Source: Baffinella frigidus (taxonomy: Eukaryota > Cryptophyceae > Cryptomonadales > Baffinellaceae). From it: 20,974 bases of DNA. Of the stretch, positions 14,519-20,974 are shown one piece after another. Each line of letters begins with the position of its first letter. Positions within the stretch are counted from its first letter, which is position 1. A program made the position numbers and the translations under genes. Location of the stretch: the NCBI GenBank assembly GCA_026770585.1, contig MU646701.1, positions 283,594-304,567 on the forward strand. Direction: 5' to 3'. The notes under the pieces were generated by a model that searched no databases, was not told where the DNA came from, and worked only from the letters and a program-made list of their open reading frames with translations.

Positions 14519-14870
14519 GATGTGATCCGAAAAGAAGCATGGCCTTTCTACAGGACCACTTCCGGGGTCCGCCTATGTTGGGAGTTAAAAGAACCTAAAG
14601 GACCTAAAATATTCTAAAGGACCTAAATGCCTTCCAAACACCCTCTCTTCTCTGTCGTCTCCCCCCCCGTTCACATCGAGAATCCTCCAATCAAAAGACC
14701 CCCTGTCCTGAAAGATCATGACCTTTCCGATCGTCGTTCACAGACTAGAGCATGTCGTCAGTGCCCTGAACAAGGTTCCGAAAGGAAGCATGGCTTTTCT
14801 GAAGAACAAGTTGCAGTGTCCGCCTATGTTGGTAGCCCAAAAAACCTCAAGGACCAAAATGACCCAAAGC
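14519..14870. repeat. Two further family-G copies
   Basis: 14519-14628 and 14776-14870 share GAAGCATGGC(C/T)TTTCT, GTCCGCCTATGTTGG and ACCTAAAGGACC-like ends. A complementary fragment (CCAACATAGGCGGACACTGG) lies at about 15190-15209. Confidence 0.6.
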
Positions 14871-14944
14871 TTGCATCCTCCTCCAGGGGTACCTCGCTCA
14901 CAATGAGGCGCAGCTCACCCTGACACCCTGCAGTAGGCCGATAA

Positions 14945-15067
14945 CTACAGGGGTACCTCGCTCATAAGAACCTGCCCCCCGATAGGCCCCTACAGTAGGA
15001 CCATGCCTAGGGCCCTATGGTGGTCCTAGGGTTGTGGGCGTTTCTTATGAGCGAGGTACCCCTGTAG
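14945..15067. mobile_element. Foldback with perfect 26-bp terminal inverted repeats
   Basis: CTACAGGGGTACCTCGCTCA and six more bases (14945-14970) are exactly complementary to 15042-15067. The 71-bp interior has an imperfect palindrome around TAGGGCCCTA. A solo arm-like CAGGGGTACCTCGCTCA lies at about 14884-14900. Perfect arms suggest recent activity or gene conversion. Confidence 0.75.
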
Positions 15068-15227
15068 GTCCCTCTGCGGTGGTCCTAGGAAGTGGGTGGC
15101 TTTTTCTGTGCGATGAACTTGTGTTGGCGTTTAAGTCCTGATCTTTAGGTGCTCGAAGGTTTAGGTGCTCGAAGGTTCTTCGAGATCCCCAACATAGGCG
15201 GACACTGGAACTGGTTCTGCAGAAAGG

Positions 15228-15397
15228 TTAATAGGCTGACGGCCTGAAAAGGGGGTAGTTAGGCATACGGGATTGCCTAGGACCTCCTACCGTAGGCCGA
15301 GGGATCCTAGGACTAAAAAGTTTCGGCCTACGGTAGGAGGTCCTAGGCAATGCCGTAGGCCTAACTACCCCATTTTCAGGACGTTACTCTATTAAGG
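15228..15397. mobile_element. Foldback element, core shared with the one at 17534
   Basis: Arms of nearly 70 bp start with TTAATAG at both ends and include CCTGAAAA and GGGGTAGTTAGG. The inner arm part CCTAGGACCTCCTACCGTAG is also in the 17534 element, while the outer parts differ. Confidence 0.7.
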
Positions 15398-15410
15398 TCC
15401 TGATCTTACC

Positions 15411-15475
15411 AGGCCTTCACGGAGGGGAGTACATGGTGGCCATGTTGAGTTGAATCCGTAACAAACGCACCTTTC
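15411..15475. repeat. Uninterrupted copy of a repeat that hosts an element at 17534
   Basis: AGGCCTTCACGGAGGGGAG, GTGGCCATGTTGAGTTGAAT and CCGTAACAAACGCACCTTTC run together here. The copy at 17484-17745 is split, and another unsplit piece lies near 17993-18016. Confidence 0.65.
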
Positions 15476-15482
15476 TTGCGTG

Positions 15483-15587
15483 TTTCCCTTAAGTGCCCAT
15501 AGGGTGAATATTCACCGTAACTCACCCTGGGCAGGTCCTCGGGCCCTACCCTAGGGCCTATGCGCCTAATGGGCTCTTGAGGGATAT
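15483..15587. mobile_element. Family-E MITE-like element, second full copy
   Basis: CCCTTAAGTGCCCATAGGGT and GGGCTCTTGAGGG ends, interior GGTGAATATTCACC. It is about the same length as the copy at 12044. Confidence 0.65.
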
Positions 15588-15599
15588 CGTCAACGGTTG

Positions 15600-16020
15600 A
15601 CACTCTCGAGAGTAAAGCGTGTCCGCGGCCTGCAAGAGGTGCCCCGAACGCAACCCCTCGTGTGTTGTGGGTACCAGCGAACCGCCACGCCTGCAGCCAA
15701 GAGCCTGCCAAGAGCTCAACACACCTCGTCTTCTGCGTCTCCCCGTGTCTTCCCTGCTTCAGCGCCGCGTGTTGTGGGCACTAACGCTGCTCGGGGGCGC
15801 AGTGTCGAGGTTCCCCCACCCAGACATGTGTCGAGGGGCAGATATCACAACCTCTTCGCTTTCAAACATCACATGCTCTTCTCGCTTTCAAACGGTCTTT
15901 ACTTGTTATAGAAACACCACCCCCACACTTTTTCTAGAAACACCAGCACTACCATCCCCCCCCCAGCGGCGCGTTACTGCCGTGACGCGGCGCCAGGGCG
16001 ACCGAGTGCACAACGTCCTG
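15600..16020. other. No supported gene
   Basis: Open frames exist but show no family features. TTTCTAGAAACACCAG at about 15931-15946 resembles the arm of the hairpin at 17906. Pyrimidine-rich sequence precedes 15970. Confidence 0.35.
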
Positions 16021-16023
16021 CCC

Positions 16024-16539
16024 CTAGGCCGTGGACTTGTGGACGGGGGCAGTCGAGTATCGCGCGCGGTGCGACAGCTCGTCACGCATGCGCGACGCCA
16101 AGGGGCGCCGCGCCTGCTCTGCCGGCAGGGCGTCCTTGCGCGTCAGGCGGGCCGTGGGTGCCGCAGCCCGTTTGTTGGGCGTTGGCACTACAGCGACGGC
16201 GGCAGCCATGGTCTTGAAGCGCCTACCCATGATGCGCCACGCCCCACTCGCCGATAGGATGGGCACCTTCACGCGCTCGCAGTTGCAGCCCGAAGCGCGG
16301 TCGTTGTGGAACAGGCATTCTCCCACTCCGTGGCGTTGCGCCGCGAAGACGTCGGCGTGCTCATCGGTGTCCTTGGAGGAGAAACTCAACGCGCGCGTGA
16401 TGACCGGACGCGGAAGCGACCTCTTGCTCTCGAAAGGGTCGCGGAGAGGTTCGGGTGTGGAGAGCTTCGGGTGCCGCGGTGCCACAGGCCCTGGAAGCCA
16501 AGTCTCTGCTCGCCGCATCGTGAAGCGCCTGGTGTTCAT
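16024..16539 (-). CDS. Intronless gene, basic 171-residue protein of unknown function
   Basis: The ATG at 16539-16537 opens MNTRRFTMRRAETW and the frame stays open to TAG at 16026-16024. An in-frame upstream ATG at 16668 would add 43 residues, but that part is low-complexity Thr/Ser. Features are an Arg-rich N-terminus, phosphosite-like ITRALSFSS near residues 47-55, three cysteines at 75, 85 and 87 (CLFHNDRASGCNC), VPILSASGAWRIMGRRF, and a basic C-terminal third. No membrane segment or known domain is recognised. It is divergent from the gene at 16959. The opposite strand is open too, so coding is likely but not certain. Confidence 0.5.
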   Translation of the reverse strand: MNTRRFTMRRAETWLPGPVAPRHPKLSTPEPLRDPFESKRSLPRPVITRALSFSSKDTDEHADVFAAQRHGVGECLFHNDRASGCNCERVKVPILSASGAWRIMGRRFKTMAAAVAVVPTPNKRAAAPTARLTRKDALPAEQARRPLASRMRDELSHRARYSTAPVHKSTA

Positions 16540-16958
16540 AACAATCTGCCGATGAGCGCGCCTGATCGCCTCTGGCGAAGTGCTGTTGGCGGTCGTGTCG
16601 GTTGTAGTGGTTGGAGAAAGAACCCGGACAGGAGCCTGATGTAACCCAGACAGGAGCACGAAAATCACCCTCCAAATATGAGCCCAGGGTACATTATCTT
16701 TTCGGATACAAGGACGTGTTTGTCAGCAGCCCGGTCTGGGGGGTATCTTTTTCTGTTAGATCTCTCATTTCCTACAAGCACACGTCCTTTTATTCTCAAA
16801 TCCGCGCAAAAAAAAAGAACCCCATCTTGTCACCTTCTCGTTGCACCTCATCCAACCGTCCCCGACCCTCCACCCTCTGCCAACCTCTACATCCCCACCC
16901 ACCAGACCCCCCCCCGCCCCCCGCGGAGCCCCGAGACCCCCCAGCACCATCCAGCAGC
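16540..16958. promoter_or_regulatory. Shared region between two divergent genes
   Basis: About 420 bp separate the two proposed start codons. The plus-strand leader before 16959 is C/T-rich (16840-16950). An inverted pair AAGGACGTGT (about 16709) and ACACGTCCTT (about 16780) lies mid-region. No clear TATA box is seen. A bidirectional promoter is inference. Confidence 0.35.
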
Positions 16959-17363
16959 ATGCCCTTGCAAAACCATATGGCTGTCTTGAAGAGGATGGCG
17001 ATGGATGCGGACGCCAACGGCCAGGCCCTCACGGAAGCAATGACAAACCTCATGCGAGAGCAAGGCGCGCGGCGCAGCGCCTCCTGCGAGGAGCCCGCGG
17101 CGGGTCTCATCGACAACGCGGAGCCGTACTTCCGTCGCTGTTCATCCGTCGGCTCCTCCACCCCCGCGACAACCGCGAGGTCAAAGGCGTCTGCCCCGAC
17201 GCCCGCCATCAAACGCACCTCATCTGCGGGGCAGAGGCCCAACATCAAACACACCTCCTCCGCGGGGGACGTCCCACGCACGCGTCCGGGCATGCCCCCC
17301 CCGAAAGCCACGCGTCCGGGCATCTCCCCCACGGGTACGCTGACGCGCACGTTGTCGCACTAG
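16959..17363 (+). CDS. Intronless gene, 134-residue Ser/Thr- and Pro-rich protein with repeated basic phosphosite motifs
   Basis: The start chosen is MPLQNHMAVLKRMAMDADAN, after a pyrimidine-rich leader; the stop is TAG at 17361. Residues 5-35 could form an amphipathic helix. The rest looks disordered and carries basic motifs before Ser/Thr: RRSAS (38-42), RRCSS (59-63), KRTSSAG (85-91), KHTSSAG (97-103), and a terminal LTRTLSH. TRPG occurs twice (108-111 and 118-121), also as a DNA direct repeat. Such spacing is typical of AGC or CaM kinase substrates, but I recognise no family. The frame is open upstream to 16611, but that part is low-complexity Pro. It is divergent from the gene ending at 16024. 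Confidence 0.6.
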   Translation: MPLQNHMAVLKRMAMDADANGQALTEAMTNLMREQGARRSASCEEPAAGLIDNAEPYFRRCSSVGSSTPATTARSKASAPTPAIKRTSSAGQRPNIKHTSSAGDVPRTRPGMPPPKATRPGISPTGTLTRTLSH

Positions 17364-17480
17364 GTCACCTAACCCCTAAACCAGGGGTTTAGGGTTTGGT
17401 GTTTAGGGTTTAGGAGACCCTAAGCCCTAAACTGTCCCGATCTCTAGGATGCGATCTAGGAGGAGAGCAGGAGATCTCTC
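17364..17480. repeat. Telomere-like foldback after the plus-strand gene
   Basis: CCCCTAAACC is followed at once by GGGGTTTAGGGTTTGG and then by CCCTAAGCCC. It could act in 3' end formation, which is untested. Confidence 0.5.
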
Positions 17481-17533
17481 ACAAGGCCTTCGCGGAAGGG
17501 CATTCATTGTGGCCATGTTGGTTTCGATCCGTA

Positions 17534-17716
17534 CATTCATAGGGAAACTCCTGGAAAGTTCGGTAGTTTCCCTACGGATTTAGGTAGGACCTACCTACCG
17601 TAGGCCGTAGGGCTCCTAGGACCAAAATGTCCTAAGATTTTGGCCTACGGTAGGAGGTCCTAGGCAATGCCGTAGGAGAAACTACCAAACTTTCCAGGGG
17701 TTTTACGACTAACATG
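17534..17716. mobile_element. MITE-like element with TA target duplication and known empty sites
   Basis: The long arms (GGGAAACTCCTGGAAAGTT inward from 17542, and its complement ending near 17705) enclose a short loop. TA flanks the insert (17532-17533 and 17717-17718). Unoccupied relatives of the target read CGATCCGTAATAAACGC at about 18000-18016 and AATCCGTAACAAACGC near 15455-15470. TA duplications are known for Tc1/mariner-type MITEs; no transposase is present. Confidence 0.75.
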
Positions 17717-17858
17717 TAATAAACGCACCTTTCTCACCCAGGAGCGCTTTCAGTCTCACACGCACATTCCGAGCGCCCACATGAAGAGTGTGGGGCCCGC
17801 CTCAGGAAGGAAAGGCATCCTTGTCCCCAACCTGGCAACCCCCCGGCCTTTCACTCTG

Positions 17859-17973
17859 GGGTTTCTAGGATAATCCACTCACCGAGCTCGGCTCGTGAGG
17901 GGGTGTCTGGGGTTTCTAGGATAATCCACTCACGAGCCGTGCTCGGTGAGTGGATTATCCTAGAAACACCAGA
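17859..17973. repeat. Near-perfect 28-bp hairpin with a tandem half copy
   Basis: TTTCTAGGATAATCCACTCA (within 17906-17933) pairs with 17946-17973, with a loop around GAGCCGTGCTC. A solo left arm with the same sequence lies at about 17859-17902. Confidence 0.7.
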
Positions 17974-17979
17974 TTCACA

Positions 17980-18258
17980 CTCGGTTGCCGTGATGGCGTC
18001 GATCCGTAATAAACGCGCATATCTCTCTTCATCACGCGGTCCTCACGGAGAGTCAAGTGTCGCGTTTATTCCGAATAAAACAAACATGGCCATCGCCCAC
18101 TGCCTCCCATGGCCCGAGGCGGGCCCTTCCAGGACTCTGTCCTCACAACCTCTGTCAGGCCCGCCTCAGGACCTCTGACAGGCCCGCCTCAGGCGAGGCC
18201 TGAGGAACGTCCACTTCGGGACGTAGTTGACTGATCGCCGGGAAATAGTTGACTGATC
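17980..18258. other. Repeat remnants, no gene seen
   Basis: The segment holds an unsplit piece of the 15411 repeat, the short direct repeat GACAGGCCCGCCTCAGG (18126-18192), and AGTTGACTGATCG twice (18226-18260). Confidence 0.4.
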
Positions 18259-18260
18259 GA

Positions 18261-18299
18261 CTAGAGGCCGTCGATGACGAGGTTGAGGTGCGCACGAAG
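18261..18299 (-). CDS. Gene C terminal exon C4 with stop codon
   Basis: After CCGCAG it reads LRAHLNLVIDGL and TAG (18263-18261): 39 nt, phase 0. It continues AAARQ of C3 exactly. It is the only C4 copy seen. Confidence 0.65.
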   Translation of the reverse strand, partial: LRAHLNLVIDGL

Positions 18300-19252
18300 C
18301 TGCGGTCACCCCCGTTTCAGCAGCAGAAAATGTCGGCGGTAAAAGACACTTGTAAACTTCGAGTAAAATACACATTTTGTGGCTTGTGAATCGGCCACTT
18401 TGAAAAAGCTCAGTACGAACCGGCTTGACTTCGTGAAGTCAAAACCACGGTTTAGGGTTTCGGATTCAGGGTTCAGGGTTCAGGGTTCAGGGTTCAGGGT
18501 TCAGGGTTCAGGGTTCAGGATTTGGGATATCGGATTTCGAGTTTCGTGTTTCGTGTTTCGTGTTTCGTGTTTCAGGTTTCGTGTTTCGTGTTTCGTGTTT
18601 CGAGTTTCGTGTTTCGGGTTTCGGGTTCAGGAGCTAGTGTCACCTGGCGGGCGGCGGCGAAGGACATGTCGCGCGGGACCGAGATGCGGTCGCGCAGGTA
18701 CGCGAGAGAGAGCCTGTTGGCCGAGATTCGGGGTTGGGATTTGGGATTTGGGGTTTGGGGTTTGGGATTTGGGGTTTGGGGTTTGGGGTTAGGGGTCCCG
18801 CGGGACCGACACACGATCGGTCCCGAGAGAGAGGTTGTGCGGTCCAGGAGTTGGGGTTTGGGGTGTGGGGTGTGGGGTTTGGGGTTTGGGGTTTGGGGTT
18901 TGGGGTTTGGGGTTTGGGGTTGGGGCTCAGGGATTAGGGGTTAGGAAGGACATGTCGCGCGGGACCGAGATGCGGTCGCGCAGGTACGCGAGAGAGAGCC
19001 TGTTGACAGAGATTCGGGGTTGGGGTTTGGGGTTTGCGGTTTGGGGCTCAAGTTTTAGGGGTTACTTTTCTTTTCCCGTCGCGACCGACAACACGATTTG
19101 TGTTCTTTTTAGGGGAAAAGAAAACTGACCCCTAAAACCTGAGCCCCAACCCCCAACCCCCTTTAGGGGTTACTTGTCTTTTTCCGTCGCGACCGACACA
19201 CGGTCGCGACGGAACGCGAGAGAGGAGCGGGAGGGAGGCCCCGGGGAGAGCT

Positions 19253-19319
<67 letters not shown>

Positions 19320-20822
19320 GGTTTAGGGTTTAGGGTTTAGGGTTTAGCTGCGCACTTCACTGGACGGTGTGGGAGGGCTGCCCCGAGGAGAGCTTTGGGC
19401 TTTACGGTTGAGGGGTTAGGGTTTAGGGGGTATGGTGGGTGTTACGGTGCGGGAGGGAAGGCCAGGTGGGAGCTTTGGGCTTTACGGTTGAGGGTTTATG
19501 GTTGCGGTTTAGGGTTTCGAGGGTATGGTGGGTTGACGGTGCGAGAGGGAAGGCCAGAAAAGATATTTGGGCTTGACGGTTTAGGGCTTGTGGTCAATGT
19601 TGAGGGTTCAGGGTTTAAGGTTTAGGGTTTAGGGTTTAGGGTTTAGGGTTTAGGGTTTAGGGTTTAGGGTTTAGGGTTTAGAGGGTATGGTGGGGTTACG
19701 GTGCGGGAGGAAATGCCATGGGGCTTTAGGGTTGAGGGTCTCACTTGACAGTGTGGGAAGGAAGGCCAGGGGACAGCTTCGGGCAGACGTTCTCCCCCCT
19801 TCAAGCTACATAATTTACGCTTTACGCTTTAGGCCTTAGGCTTCATAGTTTAGGGGTTGACGGGTTAAGGGTTCTCACTTCACGGTGTGAGCGGGGAGGC
19901 CAGGGGACAGCTTCGGGCAGACGTTGTCGCCGTTGCCGAGGAGCGCCTCGGCCGTGTGGCGCAGCGCTGCGTCCACCTGAGTTTCGGGTTTTGGGTTTTG
20001 GGTTTTGGGTTTTGGGTTTTGGGTTTTGGGTTTTAGGCGCTGCATCCACCTAAAAAAATACGTCGGACGCATTTAGGGTTCAGGGTTTAGGGTTGAGGGA
20101 ACCTCCTGGGGCATCAGGGAGGGCCCCTAGATCATAACCCCCCTAACCCGCAAACCCTGGGAGCGTCGGGTGATAGGGTTCACGTTTGAGGATTTCGCAT
20201 TTCAGATTTCAGATTGAGGGGTTTATTTCAGATTTCAGATCGAGGGGTTTAGGCACCTGCTTCTCGAAGCGGAGGTCCGGGGTGGTGTCGGGGTCGCATA
20301 GCGGCAACCTGAAACCCCCAAACGCCAACCCCCCAACCCGCCGCAGGCGTCCTCAGCGCGCTACGGGGCGGGTGTGTTCCCTACCAACACCCTCAACCCT
20401 GTCACACGCCTACCCTGCCAAAACCTTCAACCCTGTAACACAGGGTTGAAGGATAGGGTAGGGTAGGGTAGGGTACTGTAGGGTAGGGTAGGGTAGGGTA
20501 CGATAGGGTAGGGTAGGGTACGGGAGGTACGGTGGGCAGGGGGACCTGCTTCTCGAAGCGGAGGTCGGGGGTGGCGTTGGGGTCCGATAGCGGCAACCCT
20601 AAACCCCCAACCCCCAACCCCCAACCCTTCAACCCCACACCGCAGGTTTCGCGCCGCAGGAAGGGAAGGGAAGGGAAGGGTAGGGAAGGGTAGGGTAGGG
20701 TAGGGTAGGGTAGAGTAGGGTAGGGTAGGGTAGGGTAGGGTAGGGTACGGGAGGTAGGGTGGGCAGGGGGACCTGCTTCTCGAAGCGGAGGTCGGGGGTG
20801 GCGTTGGGGTCCGAGAGCGGCC
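18261..20822 (-). CDS. Gene C: glutathione S-transferase-like protein, C-terminal part, exons multiplied
   Basis: Four exon types (C1 to C4) join on the minus strand as C1 (20308-20257 or either upstream copy), C2 (19976-19879), C3 (18713-18644) and C4 (18299-18261). Phases are 0, 2 and 0, and the frame ends at a stop. The product includes PDLRFEKQVDAALRH, AEALLGNGDNVCPKL, PGLPAHTVKLSLAYLRDR, ISVPRDMSFAAARQLRAHLN and VIDGL-stop. From memory, the YLRDR-x-x-VPRDM and LRAHLN motifs resemble the all-helical C-terminal domain of algal and cyanobacterial GSTs; this is not checked by search. The thioredoxin-like N-terminal half would lie right of the window. Introns are telomere-like repeats. Family naming is moderate confidence; exon structure is strong. 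Confidence 0.6.
18465..18640 (+). repeat. Telomere-like array forming the C3-C4 intron
   Basis: GGTTCAG heptamers (18465-18520) give way to a different tandem variant, TTTCGTG (18535-18615). Confidence 0.8.
18644..18713 (-). CDS. Gene C exon C3, intact copy
   Basis: The exon is 70 nt from CCAACAG to GTGACA: one base, then 23 codons. It reads LSLAYLRDRISVPRDMSF then AAARQ. The first G completes AA of C2 to Lys. These are the most GST-like residues in the window. Confidence 0.7.
18722..18935 (+). repeat. TTTGGGG-type array between C3 copies
   Basis: Mostly TTTGGGG, with an insert at 18795-18850 containing GGGACCG...CGGTCCC, a hairpin that looks derived from C3 sequence. Confidence 0.75.
18944..18999 (-). 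pseudogene. Exon C3 copy, 3' truncated
   Basis: It is identical to the intact copy through LSLAYLRDRISVPRDMSF, then runs into TAACCCC with no donor. The acceptor CAACAG is intact. Confidence 0.6.
19043..19212. repeat. Two hairpins in the C2-C3 intron
   Basis: GGGGCTCAAGTTTTAGGGGT (arm 19043-19078) pairs with 19112-19147. CCGTCGCGACCG (19184-19195) pairs perfectly with 19201-19212 around ACACA. Both contain CGTCGCGACCGACA. Confidence 0.7.
19255..19348 (+). repeat. Perfect TTGAGGG array passing into TTTAGGG
   Basis: About ten TTGAGGG units are followed by about four TTTAGGG units, a clean switch of variant. Confidence 0.85.
19361..19795 (-). pseudogene. Five truncated tails of exon C2 in tandem
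   Basis: Tails lie at about 19361-19385, 19443-19470, 19527-19553, 19694-19718 and 19742-19795. They read GQPSHTVQ, GLPSRTVT, GLPSRTVN, GISSRTVT and ENVCPKLSPGLPSHTVK, against PGLPAHTVK in the full exon. Only the longest keeps a GTGAGA donor; the first has GTGAAG. Confidence 0.6.
19620..19682 (+). repeat. Perfect TTTAGGG array
   Basis: About eight uninterrupted heptamers between two C2 tails. Confidence 0.85.
19879..19976 (-). CDS. Gene C exon C2, full copy
   Basis: The exon is 98 nt from TCAG to GTGAGA, a consensus donor. It gives 32 codons and two bases: VDAALRHTAEALLGNGD then NVCPKLSPGLPAHTV. It follows FEKQ of C1 in phase 0 and joins C3 in phase 2. Confidence 0.65.
19979..20250. other. 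Telomere-like variants, no gene seen
   Basis: Eight TTTTGGG units run from 19984 to 20036, followed by a short repeat of the C2 acceptor-side sequence (GCGCTGCATCCACCT at about 20037-20051). 20195-20250 has ATTTCAGATT(T/G) repeats. Confidence 0.5.
20257..20308 (-). CDS. Gene C exon C1, copy nearest C2
   Basis: After TTTCAG it reads LPLCDPDTTPDLRFEKQ and ends at CAG before GTGCCT. It differs from the other two copies by S to C, N to D and A to T. Confidence 0.55.
20424..20452. repeat. Perfect 13-bp hairpin
   Basis: CCTTCAACCCTGT (20424-20436), loop AAC, complement 20440-20452, next to TAGGG repeats. Confidence 0.7.
20453..20758 (+). repeat. TAGGG pentamer tracts around a C1 copy
   Basis: TAGGG units run from 20453 to 20523 and from about 20679 to 20750, with AAGGG units at 20660-20690. 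The two tracts and the C1 copies form a tandem duplication: both are followed by GGGCAGGGGGACCTGCTTCT. Confidence 0.85.
20546..20597 (-). CDS. Gene C exon C1, second copy
   Basis: It reads LPLSDPNATPDLRFEKQ before a GTCCCC donor. The acceptor is TTAG within a telomere-like heptamer, which changes the entry phase by one base unless another AG is used. Confidence 0.5.
20773..20822 (-). CDS. Gene C exon C1, third copy
   Basis: It reads PLSDPNATPDLRFEKQ before GTCCCC. The bases before PLS differ (GGGGC), and the acceptor is unclear, with GGTAG a candidate. Confidence 0.5.
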
Positions 20823-20844
20823 CCGCCCCTACCTGGTGCCGAGG

Positions 20845-20974
20845 GTTTGGGGGTTAGGGTTTGGGGTTTGGGGTTTTGGGTTTTGGGTTTGGTACGCGCT
20901 CTTTCTGCGGGGGTTTAGGTTTGGGGGTTTGGGGTTTGGGGTTTGGGGTTTGGGGTTTGGGGTTTGGGGTTTGG
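20845..20974 (+). repeat. TTTGGGG array reaching the window edge
   Basis: A degenerate array with perfect TTTGGGG units from 20928 on. ACGCGCTCTTTCTGCGG at about 20894-20910 interrupts it; its complement has a CAG and a GTACC nine bases apart and could be a stub of an earlier exon. Confidence 0.7.

Noticed and set aside
16031-16555. 174-residue plus-strand ORF opposite the gene at 16024-16539
   Set aside because: It is Arg/Ser-rich without recognisable structure. The minus frame has more protein-like composition. The choice is not certain.
16611-16958. N-terminal extension of the plus-strand gene from an ATG at 16611
   Set aside because: The extension is dominated by Pro/Ser low complexity from a pyrimidine-rich stretch, which looks like a leader.
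18379-18944. Long plus-strand ORFs reading FRVSGFGFR or GLGFGVWG repeats
   Set aside because: Degenerate heptamers without stops give such ORFs automatically. The true coding signal here is the minus-strand exon C3.
19843-20072. PKPKTQNPKP proline/lysine-rich minus ORFs
   Set aside because: They are heptamer translation. Only the embedded exon C2 is supported.
1-20974. tRNA, rRNA, bacterial operons, transposase genes
   Set aside because: Nothing with the conserved sequence of these was found by eye. The foldback elements appear nonautonomous.

Overview
The window looks like nuclear DNA of a eukaryotic microalga or protist. It is full of degenerate plant/algal-type telomere heptamers (TTTAGGG), its coding pieces are short exons with GT/AG borders, and foldback MITE-like repeats are everywhere. 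I saw no bacterial operon layout, rRNA or tRNA. The lineage cannot be fixed from sequence alone; haptophyte, dinoflagellate or green/stramenopile algae are all possible.

The main result is that the longest ORFs are mostly noise from repeats, while the real genes are spread over short minus-strand exons. When the exons are read in order and joined at AG/GT borders, codon phases match at every junction tested. Gene A (about 6180 down to the left edge) encodes an ankyrin-repeat solenoid. Gene B (about 13640 to 8555) encodes an unrecognised protein. Gene C (about 20822 to 18261) ends in what looks like a glutathione S-transferase C-terminal domain, with its natural stop. In all three, most exons occur in two to seven copies, many cut short or broken, separated by introns made largely of degenerate CCCTAAA/TTTAGGG.

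Layout: 1-5170 gene A exons A6 to A1 with many partial copies; 5340-6960 the A0 exon array mixed with a structured hairpin repeat; 7000-8050 telomere-like arrays; 8070-8460 two foldback elements; 8555-12211 exons B4, B3 and B2; 12470-13515 nested foldback elements; 13534-13640 exon B1; 13750-15600 a possible coding remnant and a cluster of mobile-element-like repeats; 16024-17363 two divergent intronless genes of unknown function; 17480-18000 more foldbacks; 18261-20974 gene C.

No joint function of the genes can be read from the sequence. The shared theme is architecture: telomere-like introns may have promoted unequal exchange that multiplied exons. Expression, the true splice patterns and which copies are used cannot be decided from sequence alone.
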